Positions 16,185-22,434 of a DNA stretch of 30,286 bases are shown piece by piece (the stretch's first letter is position 1; the number at the start of each line of letters is the position of its first letter). The stretch lies in contig DATIPA010000026.1 of NCBI GenBank assembly GCA_035472475.1, positions 1 through 30,286 on the forward strand. The letters run 5' to 3'. This DNA comes from JAFAXD01 sp035472475 (GTDB lineage Bacteria > Pseudomonadota > Alphaproteobacteria > Rhizobiales > Xanthobacteraceae). The notes below the pieces were generated by a model. The model was not told where the DNA came from and did no database searches. It worked only from the letters and a program-made list of their open reading frames with translations. The position numbers were made by a program, and so were the translations under genes.

Positions 16185-16207
16185 GCCCAATATTGGGCCA
16201 GTGTCAA
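16185..16207 (-). promoter_or_regulatory. Operon promoter -35 with a 14-bp palindrome in the spacer
   Basis: On the minus strand a perfect TTGACA (16207-16202) lies upstream of the operon; the -10 would fall around 16184-16176 but is weak. The spacer contains GCCCAATATTGGGC (16185-16198), a perfect 14-base palindrome unrelated to the GTAAC sites, which may bind a second regulator. Confidence 0.45.
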
Positions 16208-16212
16208 ATGGG

Positions 16213-16848
16213 TCACGCCCGCAGCGCGTGCACGATCATGTCCACGTTGTGGCGCCGGCGCCGACGATTGGCGGCGGGCGTTCCGAGGTCGCGTCCAAAA
16301 ATGGCGGACAGGGTCCAGTTGTTCGACAGGTAGAAGTATCCGACCGCCGCGATCGTGATGTAGACGTCGACCGGATCGAGCCCGGAGCGGAAGACGCCCT
16401 TGGCGACGCCGCGGCGCAGGATGTCGCCGATCAGCTTGACGAATGGGCTGTGCAGCTCGCGCACCTTTTTGGAGCGCGCGAGGTGGCGCGCGCGATGCAG
16501 ATTTTCGCTGTTGATCAGGCTAATCAGCTCGGGATGCCGGCGCGAGTAGTCGAAGTTGAACTCGACCAGGCGCTTGATCGCGAGCTCGGGATCGAGATGC
16601 GCGAGATCGAGCGTACGCTCGCTGCCGCGCAACCCCTCGTAGACCCGCTCCAGGGCCGCGAGGTAGAGGCCATCCTTGTTGCCGAAATAATGATAGATCA
16701 TGCGCTTGTTGGCGCCGGCGCGGCGCGCGATCGTGTTCACGCGCCCGCCGAACAGGCCCTTGGCGGCGAACTCGTCCTGCGCCGCCGTGAGGATGGCTTC
16801 GCGCGTGCGATCCGGATCACGCCTGTTGATGCGCTTGTACTTGACCAT
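16213..16848 (-). CDS. TetR family transcriptional regulator
   Basis: This 211-residue protein has an N-terminal TetR helix-turn-helix (about residues 14-65), with REAILTAAQDEFAAKGLFGG, then VNTIARRAGANKRMIYHYFGNK as the recognition region. The C-terminal ligand-binding domain ends in a run of arginines (NRRRRRHN) and HALRA. It lies between the operon it probably controls and the divergent binding-protein gene. The palindrome at 16908-16923, 60 bases before its own start, suggests autoregulation. No clear Shine-Dalgarno precedes ATG 16848. The ligand is unknown; most likely the imported compound or a metabolite. Confidence 0.92.
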   Translation of the reverse strand: MVKYKRINRRDPDRTREAILTAAQDEFAAKGLFGGRVNTIARRAGANKRMIYHYFGNKDGLYLAALERVYEGLRGSERTLDLAHLDPELAIKRLVEFNFDYSRRHPELISLINSENLHRARHLARSKKVRELHSPFVKLIGDILRRGVAKGVFRSGLDPVDVYITIAAVGYFYLSNNWTLSAIFGRDLGTPAANRRRRRHNVDMIVHALRA

Positions 16849-16874
16849 GCCGACGAGGTCGCAATCGCCGCAGA

Positions 16875-16903
16875 TTGACAGTGTTTCGGGCCGCTTCTAT
16901 CGT
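16875..16903 (+). promoter_or_regulatory. Sigma-70-like promoter of the binding-protein gene
   Basis: TTGACA (16875-16880), a 17-base spacer and TATCGT (16898-16903) form a good housekeeping promoter. The candidate operator begins 4 bases after the -10, covering the predicted transcription start. Confidence 0.6.
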
Positions 16904-16907
16904 CGCG

Positions 16908-16923
16908 GTAACCAACGAGTTAC
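16908..16923. promoter_or_regulatory. TetR operator candidate O2, tetR/binding-protein intergenic region
   Basis: GTAAC-CAACGA-GTTAC, extendable to GGTAAC/GTTACC (16907-16924). It has the same arm sequence and 6-base spacing as O1 and lies directly downstream of a TTGACA-N17-TATCGT promoter, a position that blocks RNA polymerase when occupied. Confidence 0.7.
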
Positions 16924-16982
16924 CACGAAGATCCGGCGCGCGTCGAGCAAGCGCGCAGCTGCCGTCTAGCGGGAGGTTCCTG

Positions 16983-17990
16983 ATGAAAGCTGTCTGCAAG
17001 CTCGCCCTCGCGGCGGCCGCGCTCGCGTTTGCGGCACCGGCATCGGCCGAGAAGCTCACGTTCACGCTCAACTGGGTCGCCGGCGGCGATCACGCGCCTT
17101 ATTTCTATGCGCAGAAGATGGGCTGGTACAAAGACGCCGGCCTCGACGTCGACTTCGAGACCGGACGCGGCTCGGCCGCCTCGGCGCAGAAAGTCGGCGC
17201 CGGCGCGTCCCAGCTTGGGCTCTCCGACATGGCCGGTGTGCTGCTGTTCCGCGGCAAGGGTCTCGATCTCGTCGGCATTATGAACGTCTATGCCAACTCG
17301 CCGCAGGGCCTCTATTGGCTCAAGAGCTCCGGCATCACCGGCATCAAGGACTTTGCGGGCAAGAAGATCGGCAATCCGGCCGGCGATGGCGCCCGCACCC
17401 TGTGGCCCGCGTTAGCGAGAAAGAGCGGCATCGATCCCAATTCGGTCACCTGGGTCAACATCGACGCCAACGCCAAGCTCGGCGCGCTCAAGGCGCACAC
17501 GATCGATGCGACCACCTCGTTCTTCAACCTGCACCACGTGTTCGCGCGCGAACTCGGCAACGACATGGGTTTCCTGGCTTGGAAGGATGCCGGCGTGAAC
17601 CCCTACGGCAACTCGATCATCGCCAACGGCGCCTGGCTCGCGGCCAATCGCGGCAAGGCCGACAAGTTCGTGAAGGTGACCCAGAAGGCGTTTGCTGAAT
17701 GCGCCAAGAAGCCGGAGCCGTGCATCCAGGCGCTGGTCGAAGCCAACGGCGCGCTGCTCTACCAGAACGAACTCGACAACTGGCACCTCGTCACCATGCT
17801 GATGAACGACGAGACCTCGCGCACGGTGGCGCTTGGCTGGCACGACGACAAGCGCATGGCCGACGACTACAAGCTCGTCGACGAATATCTGCACATGGAA
17901 AAGCCGTACGACGTGAAGACGGCGTACACCAACGAGTTCCTCGACAAGAACGTGAAGATGCCGCCGATCCACCCGCCCAAGCTGTTTTAG
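16983..17990 (+). CDS. ABC transporter substrate-binding protein, NMT1/THI5-like
   Basis: The 335-residue product has a signal peptide (residues 1-22, ending ASA) and then EKLTFTLNWVAGGDHAPYFYAQKMGWYKDAGLDV, the opening of the NMT1/THI5-like family (positions 23-56), plus later GLSDMAGVLLFRGKG and KKIGNPAGDG. It should bind an unidentified solute in the periplasm and deliver it to the permease/ATPase pair encoded divergently. ATG 16983 has GGGAGG upstream; the in-frame reading to 16875 extends through the promoter and is rejected. The binding protein is transcribed apart from its transporter but shares the operator type. Confidence 0.92.
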   Translation: MKAVCKLALAAAALAFAAPASAEKLTFTLNWVAGGDHAPYFYAQKMGWYKDAGLDVDFETGRGSAASAQKVGAGASQLGLSDMAGVLLFRGKGLDLVGIMNVYANSPQGLYWLKSSGITGIKDFAGKKIGNPAGDGARTLWPALARKSGIDPNSVTWVNIDANAKLGALKAHTIDATTSFFNLHHVFARELGNDMGFLAWKDAGVNPYGNSIIANGAWLAANRGKADKFVKVTQKAFAECAKKPEPCIQALVEANGALLYQNELDNWHLVTMLMNDETSRTVALGWHDDKRMADDYKLVDEYLHMEKPYDVKTAYTNEFLDKNVKMPPIHPPKLF

Positions 17991-18019
17991 GGCGCGTGGT
18001 TCTAGCGCCGGATGATGCG

Positions 18020-18865
18020 CTAACCAAACTCCGGTCCCACCACCGCGAACGTGCGCGTGCCGTCGTCAAAAGCGGCACGCCGGTTGTGCACCATGCGGGT
18101 GAGAGGGCGCTGGGCCGCAAAGCCGCAGGCCTCGAGCCACGCGCGGGTCTCGCTCTTGCTGTCGGCGAGGTCGATGAAGATCGCCCCGCCGATCACGGCA
18201 AGCGCACGCGCCAGCAGCGCGCGCGCGATCGCGGCATCGTTGGCGATCAACGGACCAAGGTGGGAGGCGATGCGGCCGTTGCGGCCGAGCAGAAAGCCGA
18301 CCAGGCGACCGTCGCGATGCGCTACCAGGTCCGCCGGCCGCAAGCGCCCCCGTAGCCGCGCGAGCAGGTGGCCGCGATCGGCCCCGAAGGCGGCTGTGTC
18401 GTAGGCGACGAGCCCCGGCCAGTCCGCATTCGTGATCTCTCCTACGCTAATGCCTTCCGGCAGCGGATCTGATGCGGCCGGCGGCGCGTCCGGGCGCGCC
18501 AAGCGCGCAAAGCCCCAGGTGTCCGCAAACCCGAGCTGGCGATAGACCTTACGCCCGGCCGGGGTGGCATCGAGCACCGGCACGTGGCCTGCCTCGACGA
18601 GATCATCGATCGCGCCCCGCATTAGCCGCGACGCAAGACCCTGCCGGCGAAACGCCGCCGTCACCAGCACCATACTGATCCAGCCGAACGCGCCGTAGGG
18701 TAGCGTCGCGGCGGTCGCGATCACGCGGCCGTCGGCGCGGAATGCCTGAACCTGTCCGCAGTCAAGAAGCACCTGCCAATCGGCGTGGGTCTGATTCCAG
18801 CCAGCCTCGGCGACCAGCGCCTGTGCGTCCGCGATCTCGGACGGCCGCAGCGGCGCTGGCTGCAT
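18020..18865 (-). CDS. GNAT family N-acetyltransferase
   Basis: This protein of about 281 residues has an N-terminal GNAT core: the acetyl-CoA loop is FRRQGLASRLM, preceded by WISMVLVTAA and followed by GRKVYRQLGF. A second, degenerate GNAT-like half follows (about 150-280). It should transfer an acetyl group to an unknown acceptor. ATG 18865 has AAGG at good spacing; an alternative ATG at 18904 would overlap the upstream epimerase gene by 14 bases and add 13 residues. It is probably co-transcribed with the epimerase gene and thus under the O3 site. It ends 30 bases past the stop of the converging binding-protein gene. Confidence 0.83.
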   Translation of the reverse strand: MQPAPLRPSEIADAQALVAEAGWNQTHADWQVLLDCGQVQAFRADGRVIATAATLPYGAFGWISMVLVTAAFRRQGLASRLMRGAIDDLVEAGHVPVLDATPAGRKVYRQLGFADTWGFARLARPDAPPAASDPLPEGISVGEITNADWPGLVAYDTAAFGADRGHLLARLRGRLRPADLVAHRDGRLVGFLLGRNGRIASHLGPLIANDAAIARALLARALAVIGGAIFIDLADSKSETRAWLEACGFAAQRPLTRMVHNRRAAFDDGTRTFAVVGPEFG

Positions 18866-18890
18866 CGAACCTTGACTGGCCGCGTTCGGG

Positions 18891-19940
18891 TCAGAAGGCG
18901 CCATCGCGTGAGTCGTAGTGGGTGTCCTTGCCAAGACTTGGCAGGTCGCGCGCAACCCAATCGGCGACCCAGTCGATCATGCGCGCCAGCGGGACCTCCG
19001 GGTAGCCGAACAGGCGCATTGCCTCGGCGGTGTTGATCAGCCAGCCTTCCGGGGCTTCGGTCCCTTCGAACACCGGCTTCTTGCCGAGCCGCCGGCCGAA
19101 CTCGGACGCAAGCCAGCGCGTGCTGATCGTTTCCGGTCCGCTCACGTTGAGCGGGGAACACGGCACCGTGCAGTGGCCGAACGCGCGTAGCACCATGGCG
19201 TTGGCGTCGCCCTGCCAGATCACGTTCACATGTCCGGCCGCGAGGTTGATGGCGGCGCTGGAGAGAACACGCGACGCGATGTCGTGCAGAACGCCGTAGC
19301 GCATATCGATTGCGTAGTTGAGGCGAATGATGCGGCCGGGCGTGCCGCGCGTGCGCGAGAAGTAGTGGAACAGGCCCTCGCGTGCCGCGCAGGAATTGGC
19401 GTAGACCCCGACCGGGTTGGCCGGCGTTTGCTCGGTCGCGCCGCCATGGTGCACGTTGACGAACGGATAAACGTTCCCGGTCGAATAGGCGACGATGCGC
19501 GAGCCGGCGAACGCCTCGGCCGCCAACGCCGGCACATGGGCGTTCATCGCCCAGGTCAGGTCTTCGTTGCCGGTCGAGCCGAACTTGCGCCCGGCCATGA
19601 AAATGACGTTGGGCAATTTCGGCAATGCTTCGACCCGAGCGCGGTCGAGCAGGTCTGCCGCGACGCACTCGATACCCCAGGCGGTGAGCTTCTCGCGCAG
19701 GCCGGCTTCGCTGAAGCGCGCGACGCCGACGACGCGCCGCGCTGGATCGGCGCGCCGCGCCTGCCGCGCCAACGTCGGGCCGACCTTGCCGCCGACGCCC
19801 AGGATCATGATGTCGCCCGCGACCTGCGCAAGCTCGCGAACCAGCGCAGGCGAGGGCGTAGTCATCACCTCCTCGAGGTGCTCGACGTCATCGAAGCGAT
19901 CAGGCAGGGCGTGCGCGCCCGCGGCCAGTTTCCCTTGCAT
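18891..19940 (-). CDS. NAD-dependent epimerase/dehydratase-like (extended SDR)
   Basis: This 349-residue protein has a Rossmann fold beginning DIMILGVGGKVGPTLARQARR (the GxGGxxG motif), FMAGRKFG, and YSTGNVYPF with later VYANSCAAREG in place of the usual YxxxK, so the active-site lysine is not obvious: Y-A-N-S-C. The family usually epimerises or dehydrates nucleotide sugars, but the altered motif leaves the reaction open. ATG 19940 is preferred; a GAGGAGGTG lies before a downstream ATG at 19865 but too close to it. Upstream frame extension to 20081 crosses the intergenic region. It diverges from the MetE-like gene with O3 between them. Confidence 0.82.
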   Translation of the reverse strand: MQGKLAAGAHALPDRFDDVEHLEEVMTTPSPALVRELAQVAGDIMILGVGGKVGPTLARQARRADPARRVVGVARFSEAGLREKLTAWGIECVAADLLDRARVEALPKLPNVIFMAGRKFGSTGNEDLTWAMNAHVPALAAEAFAGSRIVAYSTGNVYPFVNVHHGGATEQTPANPVGVYANSCAAREGLFHYFSRTRGTPGRIIRLNYAIDMRYGVLHDIASRVLSSAAINLAAGHVNVIWQGDANAMVLRAFGHCTVPCSPLNVSGPETISTRWLASEFGRRLGKKPVFEGTEAPEGWLINTAEAMRLFGYPEVPLARMIDWVADWVARDLPSLGKDTHYDSRDGAF

Positions 19941-19982
19941 CGGTTCCAACACGCTGAGGTGGCGGCGCCGTTGGCGCTGCGC

Positions 19983-19988
19983 TATAAG
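19983..19988 (+). promoter_or_regulatory. Probable -10 element of the MetE-like gene
   Basis: TATAAG at 19983-19988 is a good -10 hexamer; the matching -35 near 19960 (TGGCGG) is poor. Operator O3 starts at the last base of this hexamer, the same layout as at the binding-protein promoter. Confidence 0.4.
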
Positions 19989-20003
19989 TAACCAGTTGGA
20001 TAC
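19988..20003. promoter_or_regulatory. TetR operator candidate O3, epimerase/MetE-like intergenic region
   Basis: GTAAC-CAGTTG-GATAC, one mismatch from the GTAAC-N6-GTTAC layout. In an extended view AGTAaCCA-GT-TGGaTACT is an 18-base palindrome with one mismatched pair. It is almost centred between the two divergent start codons (47-48 bases from each). Confidence 0.55.
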
Positions 20004-20050
20004 TAACGGGTCGGCTCGCGCGCAGCAAGCGAGCGCCCCAGGAGCATGGC

Positions 20051-21079
20051 ATGGCGCAGGCCTCCAGCAACACCGAGCCACGCATCAAGACCACCGTGGT
20101 CGGCTCCTATCCGTTTCCCGATTGGCTAGCGGCGCTGCCCTCCGAGCAGGCGCTGCTCGACGCCACTCGCGTCGTCATTCACACCCAGGAACAGGCTGGC
20201 ATCGACGTGGTCTGCGACGGCGAACTGTCGCGCCTCGACGTGAACCATCCCGAGACCAACGGGATGATCGAATATTTCGTGCGGCCAATGGGGGGCATCC
20301 GTACCGCCGTGCGCTTCGAGGAGCTCAAAGCCTATCGGGCGCAGCGCGGCATGGGGTTCCGATCGCGGCCGCCGGCGGTGGTCGATGGCCCGATCAGCGC
20401 CGGTACACTCGACCTGCCGCAGGCCTGTGCGCGCGCCAAGCGGCTCGCCGCGCGGCCGTTCAAGTTCACGCTGACCGGCCCGCATATGCTGGCGAAGACC
20501 CTGGTCGATCACCACTACAAGAACATCCAGGAGCTCGCGCTGGCGCTTGCCGACGCGCTCGCGGAGCAGGTGCGGGAACTCGATGCCGACGTAGTGCAGG
20601 TCGACGAGGCGAACCTGCCAGGCAGCCCGGACCAATGGGCGTTCGCCGCCGAGGCCATCAATCGCGTGCTGCGGGCGGTGAAGAGCGTTCCGGCCGTGCA
20701 TCTGTGCTTCGGCAACTACGGCGGGCAGTCGATCCAGAGCGGGACCTGGGGCAAGCTGATCGACTATCTCAACGCGCTCGAGGTTGACCACATCGTGATG
20801 GAAACCGCGCATCGGCCGGCGCAAGAGCTCGAAGTGTTTCGCGGCCTGCGTCCGGAGATCGGATTCGGCCTCGGCGTCATCGACATCAAATCAACCGAGA
20901 TCGAGCGCGCCGACGATATCGCGCGGGCGATCGAGCGGGCCGAGAAAACACTCGGGCCCGGCCGCGTCACCTACGTGCATCCCGACTGCGGGTTCTGGAT
21001 GCTCAAGCGCAACGTCGCCGACGGCAAGTTGCGCGTGCTGGTGGCGGGGCGCGACCGCTACGAAGGGCGGGGAACGTAG
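20051..21079 (+). CDS. MetE-like cobalamin-independent methyltransferase, catalytic domain only
   Basis: This 342-residue protein matches only the C-terminal (zinc) half of cobalamin-independent methionine synthase. Zinc ligands are all visible: H217 and C219 (VHLCFGNYGG), E251 (IVMETAHRP) and C313 (VHPDCGFWMLKR). It also has TVVGSYPFPDW at the N-terminus and a VDEAN motif (residues 184-188). Full MetE is more than twice as long, so this is one of the stand-alone relatives that move methyl or alkyl groups between other thiols or donors, such as the coenzyme-M transferase group. AGGAG precedes the ATG. Its link to the regulon suggests handling a methyl group of the substrate, which is inference. 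Confidence 0.87.
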   Translation: MAQASSNTEPRIKTTVVGSYPFPDWLAALPSEQALLDATRVVIHTQEQAGIDVVCDGELSRLDVNHPETNGMIEYFVRPMGGIRTAVRFEELKAYRAQRGMGFRSRPPAVVDGPISAGTLDLPQACARAKRLAARPFKFTLTGPHMLAKTLVDHHYKNIQELALALADALAEQVRELDADVVQVDEANLPGSPDQWAFAAEAINRVLRAVKSVPAVHLCFGNYGGQSIQSGTWGKLIDYLNALEVDHIVMETAHRPAQELEVFRGLRPEIGFGLGVIDIKSTEIERADDIARAIERAEKTLGPGRVTYVHPDCGFWMLKRNVADGKLRVLVAGRDRYEGRGT

Positions 21080-21486
21080 CCGTGGCCCTTGTTGATGCTG
21101 ACGCGCCGCCGATCAGGCCGCCAGTGACGCGCGCTCCTCCACGAGGTCGCGCAGGCGATCGAGTTGCGTGCGGCAATCGGCGATACGGCGCTGCGCAGGC
21201 GCGCCAGAATCATCGCACGCCGGCCATGGAGCCGCTCATATTCGGTGAAATTGTCAAAGCGCTCGACACGACGATCGCCGCCATGGCAATGATGCTCCGG
21301 CGCGTCCGGCCAGCAGCCCCCGACATCGCAACTTCATCTGACGACGGCATCATTGATGCTCCATGTGCGAACGGCCGAGTTCTCGAAAATGATCAGGCGG
21401 GCCCTGTACGATATTTTGGGCGCACGATATTTGTCGTGTCGAGGATGTGATTTTAAACACAGCATCGTTTGCTGGCGCCGTGAGAC
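21080..21486. other. Intergenic stretch with a possible broken minus-strand gene
   Basis: No convincing intact gene is seen. On the minus strand one frame reads a coding-like peptide including ERLHGRRAMILARL and, after a shift of frame near 21207, another reads CRTQLDRLRDLVEERASLAA to a stop at 21113-21115. No start codon fits, so this may be a decayed small coiled-coil gene. Two copies of ACGATATTT (21408-21416, 21424-21432) repeat with a 16-base period before the next gene. Confidence 0.25.
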
Positions 21487-21876
21487 ATGACAGGGATGCG
21501 CGGCTATTTCAAACTGTGCCCCGATCTGCTCCCCACCGATGTGTGCCTGGTCGTGGAGCAGTATCGCGAAGGCGACTTCGAGCGTCGCTTTCACAAACAC
21601 GTGCCGCGCGAACTGCTGGCGGACGGGGCAAGGGCGGAATTGCTGCGCGCGCTGGTCGCACGCTTCTCGGAGCGCGCCGGCCCCAGCGCCGAGCAGATTG
21701 TCAGCGTCTATCTGAACGCGGGCGGGGACAAACCGTCGCGGACCAACAACTTCACCATTGTGACGTCGCACCCCGAGCCTGGCGTCGTGCGCTCATATTG
21801 CGGCAGCGCGACCGTGGCGTGGTCGGACCATGTGTTTGCACGCTCGCAATTCCGGCGTCCGCAGACGCGCAAATGA
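21487..21876 (+). CDS. Hypothetical protein
   Basis: A 129-residue ORF with no signal peptide or membrane segment. It contains VVEQYREGDFERRFHKHV, a leucine/alanine-rich helix (RAELLRALVARFSERAG) and a later NNFTIVTSHPEPG. I recognise no family. The start ATG has a weak ribosome binding site, and an internal ATG at 21496 is equally plausible. The direct repeat ACGATATTT lies 55-80 bases upstream. Amino-acid makeup is normal for a cytoplasmic protein, so it is probably real, but the support is modest. Confidence 0.5.
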   Translation: MTGMRGYFKLCPDLLPTDVCLVVEQYREGDFERRFHKHVPRELLADGARAELLRALVARFSERAGPSAEQIVSVYLNAGGDKPSRTNNFTIVTSHPEPGVVRSYCGSATVAWSDHVFARSQFRRPQTRK

Positions 21877-22103
21877 TCAACAAAAAAGGCGACCCCGACG
21901 TGAGGCCGGAGGGCGCCGGGGCCGCCGTGCTCGGAGTTCGCGCTTCCGAACGCCGCGACCATAACCGGCGAATTGTGACCAGGCGTTGCGAATTCAGCGC
22001 GGTAGCGTGCGGACTTGGAGGCGCAAACGCCATCGCCGCCTTGGTCTCGTCGGGAAGCGGCGCAACGTTGCGATGGGGGCGACGAGAAAAGGCAGGCCCC
22101 CTC

Positions 22104-22304
22104 ATGTCCGACGCTGACGACTACAGAGACCGGTCGGCCCAATGCTTTCGCCTGGCCGAAACTGCCACCTCGCCGCTGCAGCGACAGGCCATGCTCGACG
22201 CGGCCACGCATTGGATGACGCTCGCCAACCAGGTCGACCGCGATCGCGCCCGCCGCGTGTTGCAGGACGCAAACCCGGAAACCGAGTATCGCGCTGTCGG
22301 TTGA
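22104..22304 (+). CDS. Small conserved rhizobial-type protein
   Basis: A 66-residue ORF, MSDADDYRDRSAQCFRLAET..., continuing to an AATHWMTLANQVDRD segment. This pattern, YRxRAxQC-x2-LAE-x-A-x(5)-RxxML-x2-A-x2-W-x2-LA, is familiar from many small Bradyrhizobium-type proteins of unknown function, likely a helical hairpin. ATG 22104 follows AAAAGGCAGG. The long in-frame reading back to 21447 is a shadow. Confidence 0.65.
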   Translation: MSDADDYRDRSAQCFRLAETATSPLQRQAMLDAATHWMTLANQVDRDRARRVLQDANPETEYRAVG

Positions 22305-22434
22305 GCACCCGGGCGGCGCCGGATGCGGCTGCCCGCCCTCGCAAATGAACGCCACTCTCCCGCCCCGGTTAGGCGCATGATCGAGGCCGAATCGGGGCTA
22401 ATGTCCCGATTGATTCACGGGCGAGGGCGTTCGC

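Noticed and set aside
21082..21450. 122-residue plus-strand ORF after the MetE-like gene
   Set aside because: Compositionally shadow-like and without a ribosome binding site; the minus strand of the same stretch reads as a decayed gene instead.
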